Of a DNA stretch of 64,000 nt, positions 18,471 to 26,267 are shown in pieces. This stretch comes from Sphingomonas crusticola (lineage in GTDB: Bacteria > Pseudomonadota > Alphaproteobacteria > Sphingomonadales > Sphingomonadaceae): assembly GCF_003391115.1 (NCBI RefSeq), contig NZ_QTJP01000001.1:1364001-1428000 (forward strand), written 5' to 3'. How positions within the stretch are numbered: position 1 is the stretch's first letter; every line of letters begins with the position of its first letter. Under the pieces are notes generated by a model. It was not told the origin of the DNA. It did not search any database and saw only the letters and a list, made by a program, of their open reading frames with translations. The translations under genes and the position numbers were made by a program.

Positions 18471-20225
18471 ATGGCGACCAGACACACAGCCGGCGGCCCT
18501 CACCCACTCCCCAGCCCGCTGGCACGCGCGCTGCGCCTCGGCCTGGCGCCGATCGGATTTGCCGCCCTGTTCAGCCTGATATCGAACATGCTCTATCTGG
18601 CGCTGCCCATCTATACGAACCAGATCTACAGCCGGGTGCTGACCAGCCAGTCGGGCGCGACCCTGTTCGTGCTGTCACTAGGCTGCGCCTTTGTCTTCCT
18701 CGTCTCGTCGATCATCGATCATTACCGTGCCCAGGTTCTCAGCGGTTTCGGCGTCGTATTCGACCAGCAGCTTGCCAGCCGCACCTTTGCCGCTTTGTTC
18801 GACGCAGTGGTGCGGCGGCGCGGCACGCGCGCCCAGGCGCTACGCGATCTCGATAACGTCCGCAGCGCGATTGGCGGGCCGGCGATCAGCATCCTGTTCG
18901 ACCTGCCATGGCTGCCGATCTTCCTGCTGATACTGTTCTTCATCGATCCCACGATCGGTGTCGTCACCTTGGGCGGCGGATTGGTGCTTATCCTGCTGGC
19001 CTTCCTGCAGGACCGCGCCACACACGGGGCGATCAAGCAGGCCAGTGAGGCGGCGATCGCCAGCTATGGTTTCACCGATGCCGCATTGCGTAACGGCGAA
19101 GTCGTCCGCGCGCTCGGCATGCTGCCCGTTCTCGGGCGGCAATGGGCCCGGAACCGTTACATCTCGGTCGCGGCGGGATCGCAGGCAGCGCAGAGTGGCG
19201 GCTTCTACTCGGGCGCCATTCGGTTCGTGCGGATGCTGATCCAGATCCTGATCATCGCGGTCGGGGCGTGGCTCGTGGTCGAGCGCAAGATTCCGTCCGG
19301 GCTGCTGTTCGCCAACATGATCCTCGCCTCGCGCGCGCTCGCCCCCCTGGAGCGCGTGGTCGGATCGTGGAAAACCCTGATCGATGCCCTCGAATCCTAT
19401 AAGCGGCTGGATAGCATGCTGCTTGAATATGAGCCGCCCGAGCCTGTTACGCAGTTGCCGCGGCCGGATGGCCTGGTGACCGTCGAGCAGGTCAGCTTTG
19501 CGCCCGCCGGCGCACCGGCGCTCGTCCTGAGCGGGCTAAATTTTAAGATCGCGCCTGGCGACTTTGTCGGCGTCATCGGCCCCTCGGGCGCGGGCAAGTC
19601 GACCCTCGCCCGCCTGATGGTTGGCATCTGGAAGCCCAATAGCGGCACTGTGCGGCTCGACGGCGCCGACGTCTACTCCTGGGATCGCGAGGATTTCGGC
19701 CGCAACGTCGCCTACCAGCCGCAGGATACCGAATTATTTGCCGGGACGGTGCGCGACAATATTGCCCGCTTTCTGCCGGATGCCAGCGATGAGCAAGTCG
19801 TTGCCGCAGCCCAGCTGGCGGGTGCGCACGAGCTTATCCTGCGCCTGCCCAAGGGTTATGATACCGAATTGGGTGAAGGTGGCATGGTCCTTTCCGCTGG
19901 CCAACGCCAGCGGGTGGGGCTGGCGCGCACATTGTTCGGCGAGCCCCGCGTGATCATTCTCGACGAGCCGAACGCCAATCTCGATTCCGAGGGTGAGAAT
20001 GCTCTCGTTTCGGCACTCGGCAAGGCCAAGCAGCGCGGCGCGACGATCGTGCTGATCTCGCACAAGCTGCCCATCTTCACGCACGCCGACAAAATCATCC
20101 TGCTCGTCAATGGCCAGGTCGCCGAATATGGCCCGCGCGATCAGGTCTTGGCGCGCTTCATGCCGAAGCGGCCGACCGAGCCCCAGCCCGGCCCGCGCCC
20201 CAAGCTGACGGAGGTCGGCTCGTGA
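18471..20225 (+). CDS. Type I secretion system permease/ATPase (PrtD/HlyB class)
   Basis: 584 residues. An N-terminal transmembrane domain (about 20-310, several hydrophobic segments) precedes an ABC ATPase. Walker A G-P-S-G-A-G-K-S-T is near 370, the signature L-S-A-G-Q-R-Q-R near 474, Walker B V-I-I-L-D-E-P near 495 and the switch H in L-I-S-H-K near 530. There is no N-terminal C39-like peptidase domain, which fits the PrtD/RsaD subgroup that exports RTX proteins with an uncleaved C-terminal signal. ATG 18471 has AAGGA ten bases upstream. The GTGA overlap with the adaptor gene shows coupling. The RTX protein encoded at 22704 is the obvious substrate. Confidence 0.93.
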   Translation: MATRHTAGGPHPLPSPLARALRLGLAPIGFAALFSLISNMLYLALPIYTNQIYSRVLTSQSGATLFVLSLGCAFVFLVSSIIDHYRAQVLSGFGVVFDQQLASRTFAALFDAVVRRRGTRAQALRDLDNVRSAIGGPAISILFDLPWLPIFLLILFFIDPTIGVVTLGGGLVLILLAFLQDRATHGAIKQASEAAIASYGFTDAALRNGEVVRALGMLPVLGRQWARNRYISVAAGSQAAQSGGFYSGAIRFVRMLIQILIIAVGAWLVVERKIPSGLLFANMILASRALAPLERVVGSWKTLIDALESYKRLDSMLLEYEPPEPVTQLPRPDGLVTVEQVSFAPAGAPALVLSGLNFKIAPGDFVGVIGPSGAGKSTLARLMVGIWKPNSGTVRLDGADVYSWDREDFGRNVAYQPQDTELFAGTVRDNIARFLPDASDEQVVAAAQLAGAHELILRLPKGYDTELGEGGMVLSAGQRQRVGLARTLFGEPRVIILDEPNANLDSEGENALVSALGKAKQRGATIVLISHKLPIFTHADKIILLVNGQVAEYGPRDQVLARFMPKRPTEPQPGPRPKLTEVGS

Positions 20226-21622
20226 GCAAGTTTGAAGATATAGTCCGGCAGGTCCGCGGTGAGCCGGCCATCCCCGCCACCCCCGATCACGGCTTCGCCG
20301 AACTCGATCGGGGTGAAAGCGAGATCATTCGGCTGCGCTTGCGGCGGCCGATCGTGGCCGGCTCGATCGTCGTGCTCGTGCTCGTATTCGGCCTGCTGCT
20401 GTGGGCATTCTTCTCGACAATCACCGGCGCGGTGGTTGCCGCAGCCCAGGTGCGGGTCGAGGGTAACAGCAAGGTCATCAAGCATCGCGACGGCGGGATT
20501 ATCCGCCACATCTATGTTCGCGAAGGCCAGTTCGTGCGCCGCGGTCAGATGCTGATGCAACTCGATCCGATCCAGGCGCAGTCGACGGTCGAGGTATGGC
20601 AGGCGCAATATGACAGCGCATTGGCCGATATCGCACGCCTCCAGGCGCAACAGGCGGGATCGATGGAAATCCGCTTCCCGCCCGAATTGCTGGCTCGCCA
20701 GTCCAACCCCCAGGTAGCGGCCTTGCTCGTCGGTCAGCGCGCCCTGCACAATTCGACGATGATGCTCTACCGCAGCCAGGCGAGCGTGTTGCAGAGCCAG
20801 GCGTTGCAAGTACAGACGCAGATCCAGGGAATGCGAGCCCAAATGGCTTCGGTCGACATGCAATCCGGCTCGATCTCAGACGAACTCAGTGGCGTCCGCG
20901 AGCTTAACCGATTGGGCTATGCCCCGAAGACACGAGTGTCAGGCCTTGAGCGTGGCGCGGCGCAACTGAAGGGCCAGAAGGGCTCGATCCTGTCGGACAT
21001 GGCCCGTGCGCAGCAGGGTATTGGCGGGATACGCATTCAGATCGCTCAGCTTGAGGAAAAGCGCCAGGCCGAGGCGGCGAGCGGCATCCGTGTCGATCAG
21101 GACAAGCTGACCGAGGCCGCCCCGAAATTGCGCGCCACATCCGAATCGCTTTACGAGACGGTCGTCCGGGCGCCGGTCGACGGCTATGTCTTCAATCTTA
21201 CCCAATTCACCGAAGGCGGCGTCGCCCAGCCGAGCGAGCGGTTGCTCGATATTGTGCCAAGGGGAACCCCGCTGGTGCTGAACGCGCGCGTCCGCCCGAA
21301 CGATATCGCCGAGGTACGCGTTGGCATGCCGGCCCGGATCACGCTGACCGCATTCAACCCGCGCACCACGCCGCAACTCGATGGCCGCGTGACGTTGGTT
21401 GCGGCCGATGCGACCGTGGATGAGCAGGGAGCGACCAGGGAGCAATATTACGCCGTCCAGATCAAGGTCGATCCCGGCCAGCTCGCGAAGATCGGCAATG
21501 GCGTGCACATGACTCCCGGAATGCAGGCCCAGGTGAACATCGTCACCGGATCGCGCACGATCATGGATTACCTGCTTGGTCCGATGACCGAAGCGATGCG
21601 CACCGCGTTGCGGGAGCGGTGA
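20222..21622 (+). CDS. Type I secretion periplasmic adaptor (HlyD/PrtE family)
   Basis: 466 residues. A short cytoplasmic N-terminus is followed by one transmembrane helix at about 43-66. A biotinyl-lipoyl-like half motif follows (G-N-S-K-V-I-K-H-R-D-G-G-I-I, then G-Q-F-V-R-R-G-Q). A long coiled-coil hairpin spans about 115-300, and a beta-barrel region (A-P-V-D-G-Y-V near 320) ends at a C-terminal tail. This is the membrane-fusion protein joining the ABC exporter to the TolC channel. The GTG start overlaps the ATPase stop (GTGA). Its own stop overlaps the next GTG the same way, so a sulfotransferase is translated as part of the secretion operon. Confidence 0.93.
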   Translation: MSKFEDIVRQVRGEPAIPATPDHGFAELDRGESEIIRLRLRRPIVAGSIVVLVLVFGLLLWAFFSTITGAVVAAAQVRVEGNSKVIKHRDGGIIRHIYVREGQFVRRGQMLMQLDPIQAQSTVEVWQAQYDSALADIARLQAQQAGSMEIRFPPELLARQSNPQVAALLVGQRALHNSTMMLYRSQASVLQSQALQVQTQIQGMRAQMASVDMQSGSISDELSGVRELNRLGYAPKTRVSGLERGAAQLKGQKGSILSDMARAQQGIGGIRIQIAQLEEKRQAEAASGIRVDQDKLTEAAPKLRATSESLYETVVRAPVDGYVFNLTQFTEGGVAQPSERLLDIVPRGTPLVLNARVRPNDIAEVRVGMPARITLTAFNPRTTPQLDGRVTLVAADATVDEQGATREQYYAVQIKVDPGQLAKIGNGVHMTPGMQAQVNIVTGSRTIMDYLLGPMTEAMRTALRER

Positions 21623-22398
21623 CCGCGGGTGCGGTAAGGCCGGGTCCGCCGTCGCAGCGGGTCGGCTTTCTGGTCGGAGGTGTCCAAAAGAGCGGTACGA
21701 CCGCCCTGTTCGATTATCTCTCCGAATTGCCGGACCTCGAGCTCCCCGCCGTCAAGGAAGCCCATTTTTTCGACGACGAGGACAAGGTGGATTGGGCGGC
21801 GCCCGATTATGCACGCTATCATGCCCTGTTTGGCGACCCGGCACGGTTGTGGGGCGAGGCCACGCCGATCTACCTCTATTGGCCCAACGCGCTCGAACGG
21901 ATTCGCGCCTACAATCCCGCGATGAAGCTGATCTTTATATTTCGGGACCCGGTCGAACGCGCCTGGTCGCATTGGAAGATGGAATTTGCCCGCGGCAAGG
22001 AGACCGCGCCGTTCGCCTGGTCTATCCGCGAGGGCCGCGCCAGGATGGCCGGCACGGCCCCCTATCCCGGTTTCCACCGCGTCTTTTCCTATGTCGAACG
22101 CGGGTTTTACGGGCGCCAATTGGCCCACGCGCTTGATTTGTTCCCGCGCGAGCAAATGTTGTTGCTGGGATCGGGCATGCTTCGGCGCGACCCAGGTGCC
22201 ACGATAGACCGGATTTGCGCCTTCTTGGGAATCGCAATGCCAACCGGCCCGATCACCCCCCGAATCTCCCGGCCGGCAGCCGAAATCGACTATCCAGCCA
22301 CATTGTCCGAGGACGACGTGATATTTCTGCAACGCTTGTTCGACGACGAACTGCAGCGCTTTCACTCGCTCACAAATCACAGCATCGCGCTGGATTGA
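21619..22398 (+). CDS. Sulfotransferase (PAPS-dependent, heparan-sulfate NDST-like)
   Basis: 259 residues. The 5'-phosphosulfate loop is visible as G-G-V-Q-K-S-G-T-T near residues 20-28, the 3'-phosphate motif as F-R-D-P-V-E-R-A-W-S-H-W near 109-120, and a D-L-F-P-R-E-Q-M-L-L segment near 170 that is typical of bacterial carbohydrate sulfotransferases. The enzyme moves sulfate from PAPS to a hydroxyl or amine, usually on a sugar. Its GTG overlaps the type I adaptor stop (GTGA), which is unusual and ties it to secretion. A terminator follows about 80 bp later. No PAPS synthesis genes are in the window. Whether the acceptor is the polysaccharide or a glycan on the RTX protein is open. Confidence 0.85.
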   Translation: MTAGAVRPGPPSQRVGFLVGGVQKSGTTALFDYLSELPDLELPAVKEAHFFDDEDKVDWAAPDYARYHALFGDPARLWGEATPIYLYWPNALERIRAYNPAMKLIFIFRDPVERAWSHWKMEFARGKETAPFAWSIREGRARMAGTAPYPGFHRVFSYVERGFYGRQLAHALDLFPREQMLLLGSGMLRRDPGATIDRICAFLGIAMPTGPITPRISRPAAEIDYPATLSEDDVIFLQRLFDDELQRFHSLTNHSIALD

Positions 22399-22703
22399 GC
22401 CGACAATGCGCCGGTTCGCCTTAAGTGACTGTCATCAGAAGGGAACAATTAGGGGCGATAACGAGTCTGGTCATTCCACCGGATATGCCATGATTCCCGT
22501 GGCATCCGGTCTTTTCAACGGTGACGGGCCGAGTTCATTAGAGGTTGCGCGGGTGCCGAAGCTTAGCTAAGTGTCCGACTGCGCTCGCTTGCGCTAACTG
22601 CACCCCGGTGTGGCTAGGCATGGGCGGAGGGCGCCTCCAGCTACCTTTAGGGAGGGGGGGCTTCGAACTACGCCCGGACTGTAAGGTTCATTTGGAGGCT
22701 TAA
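22399..22703 (+). promoter_or_regulatory. Intergenic leader/promoter region of the RTX gene
   Basis: These 305 bp have no gene. The first part holds the terminator at 22478-22515. The rest must carry the RTX promoter. It contains a perfect 10-bp palindrome CTTAGCTAAG (22562-22571), a possible -35 TTGCGC at 22545, a small hairpin GGAGG-gcg-CCTCC (22626-22638), a run of seven G (22654-22660), and a strong ribosome binding site TGGAGG seven bases before the ATG. The promoter core is not convincing by eye. The palindrome is the best operator candidate. Confidence 0.45.
22478..22515 (+). terminator. Rho-independent terminator after the type I secretion / sulfotransferase operon
   Basis: The arms ACCGGAT(AT)GCCA and TGGCATCCGGT pair over 11 bp with a two-base bulge around a ~9-base loop, followed by CTTTT. 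It lies 80 bp after the sulfotransferase stop and ~190 bp before the RTX gene, so it separates the two transcripts. Confidence 0.7.
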
Positions 22704-23969
22704 ATGGCGAATTATATTTTTGAAAGCATGACGCAGTCGCAGGCGGCGGCGTTCACGGCAGCTGACACCCTGTTCTTCCTGACCGGCACTGCCGGTGGCG
22801 TCACGGTTACGCACGCCGCGGCAACCTCGGGCGGCCTCACTTCCACTGAAGAGAGCACGACCCTGAGCTCGGGCAACAAGACGCTTACCTTCCAGGCCGA
22901 TGAGCTTGCTGGTGCGTCGGCTGCGCACGACCTGATCTTCGTTTCGGGCTCGGACGTGCTGGCGGTCGGCAGCGACGCCGTTGACACGATCAACCTCGCC
23001 ACGGGTGGCTATGACACCCAGGCTGGCAGCGGTTCGCGCGTTTACGGCTTCGGCGGTAACGACACGCTGACCGGCGGCAACACCGATGACACGATCGATG
23101 GTGGTGCCGGCAACGACACCGTCAACGCCTTTAACGACGGTTCGGCGACGAGCCTCTCGAGCAAGGGTGACGTTCTTCAGGGTGGCGTCGGCAACGACAT
23201 CATCAACGGGAGCGTTGGCAACGAGCATATCTATGGCAATGTTTCGGCGGGCGCTTCCGGCACCACCGACGGTGACGACACGCTCAACGGCGCTGGCGGC
23301 AACGACTACATCCAGGGCAATGCCGGCAACGACCGCATCGACGGTGGTGCCGACAATGACCGTCTGTATGGCGGCGCAGGCAATGACAACATCACCGGCG
23401 GGATCGGCAACGATTACCTGCAGGGCAACAAGGGCGCAGACCTTCTGAACGGCGAAGCCGGCACGGATGAGCTGCACGGCGGTGCCGATAACGATACCCT
23501 TGGCGGCGGTGCGGACAACGATCTGCTCTCCGGCGATCTGGGCGATGACCTTGTCGTCGGCGGCGCGGGCTATGACCTACTGACCGGCGGCCTGGGTGCT
23601 GACAAGTTCCAGTTCGCGGTTGGCGATGCTAGCACTGCGGACGTGACCTCGTCGACCGGCCACAACTTCACTGATGCGGTTTACGACTTCAGCAAGGCTC
23701 AGGGCGACACGCTCGACATCACCGTTGCAACGGTCAACGCCGTTCTGACGGACACGACCGGCACGACGGTTACGAATGTGGACGGCGCGCTGGCGATTGC
23801 CAACGGTTTGTTCGCAGGCGCAGCCAATGCCAGCGACGTCGTCGCGATCCAGGTTGGTGCGGATACGTACCTGTTCTGGAGCGATGCCGGCAGCACGACC
23901 CAGGTCGACGAAGTTCTTCGCGTTCTCAACACGACCGCGTCGGCTGTTCACACGGATTGGTTCTCCTAA
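22704..23969 (+). CDS. Secreted RTX (hemolysin-type calcium-binding repeat) protein
   Basis: 421 residues, acidic, cysteine-free and without an N-terminal signal peptide. Residues about 110-310 contain around fifteen glycine/aspartate nonapeptides of the G-G-x-G-N-D-x-[LI]-x type, which fold as a calcium-binding beta-roll. The C-terminal ~100 residues carry the expected type I secretion signal region (D-K-F-Q-F start near 305, ending D-W-F-S). No catalytic domain precedes the repeats; the first ~105 residues are Thr/Ala-rich, so a structural or adhesive role is more likely than a toxin. A strong TGGAGG ribosome binding site, pyrimidine-ending codon choice unlike its neighbours, and a strong terminator indicate high expression. 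The upstream type I system is its likely exporter. A surface-layer role is inference. Confidence 0.9.
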   Translation: MANYIFESMTQSQAAAFTAADTLFFLTGTAGGVTVTHAAATSGGLTSTEESTTLSSGNKTLTFQADELAGASAAHDLIFVSGSDVLAVGSDAVDTINLATGGYDTQAGSGSRVYGFGGNDTLTGGNTDDTIDGGAGNDTVNAFNDGSATSLSSKGDVLQGGVGNDIINGSVGNEHIYGNVSAGASGTTDGDDTLNGAGGNDYIQGNAGNDRIDGGADNDRLYGGAGNDNITGGIGNDYLQGNKGADLLNGEAGTDELHGGADNDTLGGGADNDLLSGDLGDDLVVGGAGYDLLTGGLGADKFQFAVGDASTADVTSSTGHNFTDAVYDFSKAQGDTLDITVATVNAVLTDTTGTTVTNVDGALAIANGLFAGAANASDVVAIQVGADTYLFWSDAGSTTQVDEVLRVLNTTASAVHTDWFS

Positions 23970-23992
23970 TCTCGTAGAACCTGTCAAAAAGG

Positions 23993-24024
23993 AGAGCCGG
24001 TCCGTCGGGACCGGCTCTTTTTTT
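23993..24024. terminator. Strong bidirectional terminator
   Basis: A perfect 11-bp stem (AGAGCCGGTCC / GGACCGGCTCT) closes a four-base loop and is followed by seven T on the + strand. On the - strand the stem is followed by CC and five T. It therefore ends the RTX transcript and can also end the long - strand operon whose last stop is at 24073. Confidence 0.93.
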
Positions 24025-24072
24025 ATGTGCCGCGCCGGTCGGGATGAAGATGGTGGCGAAGCAATTTGGGCG

Positions 24073-25296
24073 TCAGGCTACCAGCAGTTCGTCGATCAAT
24101 GCCAGCCACGCTGCAGTGCCCCGCGCGCGATCATAATCCTCTAGGGCACGCCGCCGTGCCGCCACGCGCATTGCAGTAAAAGAGTTGGGCTCCGCAACGG
24201 CCTCCCGCATCGCCTGGCTCAGCGCAGGCACATCGAAGAAGGGCCGCAAAATCCCCTCAACGCCATCCGTAATCGCCTCGCGCACCGGGGCAGTGTCGGA
24301 TCCGATCACCAGGCACTCGGCCGCCATGGCCTCGACCAGCGACCAGGAAAGCACGAACGGATACGTGTAGTAAACATGTGCCCATGAGATGGAGAAGGCA
24401 TCGATGAGCGTTGCATGCGGCACCTTGCCCAGGAAATGGACGCGTTTCCTGTCCAGCCGATCGCCCAGCTCGTCGAGCAAATAGGACTGCCAGTCGCGCC
24501 CATTGGGGCTGGCCACGCCATAGCCGTTCAGCGCGGCGCTGCCGATAATCAATACCTCCGCGCTGGGGCACGCCGCCAGGAATTCGGGCAGCGCGCGCAT
24601 GAAGATATGGAAGCCGCGCAGGGGCTCCAGCGTGCGGCTCACGAACGTGACGACCGGCGTCGATCGATCGAGGCTTCGGCCATCAGGAATTTGCACGGCA
24701 GCATGCTCGCGACGTTGGGCATGGTCCATATCCACGCCTTCATGGATGACGCGAATCAGCTCCTGCAGCGCCGGGGGATAGCTGTCCGCCTGGAAGCGCG
24801 TGGGGCAGACAATGCGATCGGCATAGGCCGCCGCCAGCACCTGTGTCGCATTCTTGGCGTGCACGCGGACATTGGCCGCCAGGCTTTCGGCGCCGAACTC
24901 GGGATCGAAATTGATGTCACCGCCATGGCTGCGGTAGAGCAATTCGCCGAAGATGATCATCCTCGCGTCCGGCCAGATTTCTTTCAGGAACAGCGGCTCG
25001 CCCCATCCCGGGTGGGCGATGATCACGTCCGGCGTGAAGCCATCCTGCTTGAGCCGGCCGGCGGCCGCCGCAGCGGCAGCGCCGCGAATGAAATCCGCTT
25101 CCGCCCGCGTGGCAATCTCGAAAACGCCTTTCGTGGAGCCGCGATCATTGCTCCACCGGCGTAAATCGACACCCGGCCGCCCCGCAGCGGTCTTTCCCCC
25201 CAATGCCGCCACCTTGTCGCCGCGCGCCAGCAAGGCATCGGTGATGTGGGGGAATTGGCCGGGAAAGTTCTGATGGACGACCAGGATGTTCGCCAT
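24073..25296 (-). CDS. Family 4 glycosyltransferase
   Basis: 407 residues from ATG 25296 (M-A-N-I-L-V-V-H-Q-N-F-P-G-Q-F). The family 4 N-lobe is followed by a C-lobe with F-V-S-R-T-L-E-P-L-R-G-F near 225 and a donor-site region S-W-S-L-V-E-A-M-A near 325. The H-Q-N-F-P-G-Q-F start is typical of a GT4 subgroup in exopolysaccharide clusters. The longer frame to 25314 is rejected because ATG 25296 overlaps the upstream stop by one base (TGATG). It is the last gene of the ~16-kb - strand operon. Substrates are unknown. Confidence 0.85.
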   Translation of the reverse strand: MANILVVHQNFPGQFPHITDALLARGDKVAALGGKTAAGRPGVDLRRWSNDRGSTKGVFEIATRAEADFIRGAAAAAAAGRLKQDGFTPDVIIAHPGWGEPLFLKEIWPDARMIIFGELLYRSHGGDINFDPEFGAESLAANVRVHAKNATQVLAAAYADRIVCPTRFQADSYPPALQELIRVIHEGVDMDHAQRREHAAVQIPDGRSLDRSTPVVTFVSRTLEPLRGFHIFMRALPEFLAACPSAEVLIIGSAALNGYGVASPNGRDWQSYLLDELGDRLDRKRVHFLGKVPHATLIDAFSISWAHVYYTYPFVLSWSLVEAMAAECLVIGSDTAPVREAITDGVEGILRPFFDVPALSQAMREAVAEPNSFTAMRVAARRRALEDYDRARGTAAWLALIDELLVA

Positions 25297-26267
25297 CAGA
25301 GCGTAATTTCCCAAGTGCGGGCGATCACGATCTTGCCCCGGCGCGTCACGCTGTATGCGGCACGATAGATCCCCGCCTTCCAGCCACCAGCCTGCGCCTT
25401 GCGGCCGGCGAAGAGCAGCACCTGCGCCTTGTCGCGTTCCAACGCGGGGGCGCGATTGTCGGCAAGGACCGCCCCGTCCGGCCCTTGCAGGATCAGGCGT
25501 TGAACATCGCCTGCCTGCAAGCCGATCGATTGCACAAAGGCCACCAGCGGCGATTTGCGGGTCGGCCTTGGCGCCAGCTCGCTGCCGGCATCCTGCACCT
25601 GACCCATCGTTACCGGCGCGCCGGCAAAGCCCGAGACCAATATCTCTCCCTCACGGTAGGGCGGGGTGGCAGCCCACAGGCTGCGGCCGCCCTGACAGGC
25701 ATTCGCCGGTGCGCCCCAGGCGAACGGATCGATCGATTTGCTGTCGTGACGCACGGACAGATGCAGATGCGGGAACTCGGTGTCGCCCGACAGGCCCACT
25801 TTCCCCAGCACCGTACCCGCCCTCACCGCATCCCCCGGACGCACAACGATACTGCCGCGCGCCATGTGGCAATATTGCGTTTCCCAGCCGCCGCCGTGAT
25901 CGACCACAAGACCATTGCCGCATTCCTGCCCGGCCACAGCTCCAGCCGAAGCGTCCCGGATCGAACGATCGGCCAGGCCGTCGCGGCTTCGCAGGACCGT
26001 GCCCGGCGCGGCCGCCAGCACGTTCACGCCCCGGCGCTGCGCCATCATGCTGGGCAACCGAATGTCGGTGCCATCATGCGCCTGATAGGTCCGGCCGTGA
26101 CAGGCATAATCTCGCACCGCAGGGCCGGGATCGTCGTCGCGATAGCTCTGGATGGCGCAGGTTGTTCCAAGCGAACAGGCGACAGGAAAGGCAAGACGAG
26201 GCGGTGGCGACACTGGCGCGGCCGCGCCTAGCAGCAGCAAGGGCAAGGCGACAGCAAGGCCCTTCAT
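25296..26267 (-). CDS. Secreted M23 (LytM-type) metallopeptidase
   Basis: 323 residues from ATG 26267, preceded by GGAGG seven bases upstream and overlapping the previous stop as ATGA. A hydrophobic signal peptide covers residues 1-17 or so. The M23 zinc-site motifs are visible: H-D-G-T-D (H64, D68) and H-L-H near 166-168, with the Q-Y-C-H-M segment between. Such enzymes cleave peptidoglycan cross-bridges or act as divisome/export regulators. The C-terminal ~120 residues form an extra beta-rich domain that I do not recognise. Being inside a glycan operon, it may open the cell wall for secretion or export machinery; that is inference. Confidence 0.87.
   Translation of the reverse strand: MKGLAVALPLLLLGAAAPVSPPPRLAFPVACSLGTTCAIQSYRDDDPGPAVRDYACHGRTYQAHDGTDIRLPSMMAQRRGVNVLAAAPGTVLRSRDGLADRSIRDASAGAVAGQECGNGLVVDHGGGWETQYCHMARGSIVVRPGDAVRAGTVLGKVGLSGDTEFPHLHLSVRHDSKSIDPFAWGAPANACQGGRSLWAATPPYREGEILVSGFAGAPVTMGQVQDAGSELAPRPTRKSPLVAFVQSIGLQAGDVQRLILQGPDGAVLADNRAPALERDKAQVLLFAGRKAQAGGWKAGIYRAAYSVTRRGKIVIARTWEITL

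Noticed and set aside
22704-23969. RTX repeats as a CRISPR or DNA tandem repeat array
   Set aside because: The periodicity is at protein level (nonapeptides) with varied codons; there are no conserved direct repeats with unique spacers. No CRISPR array was seen anywhere in the window.
22704-23969. RTX protein as a toxin or protease
   Set aside because: There is no catalytic domain such as an H-E-x-x-H metalloprotease site or a hydrophobic pore region before the repeats.
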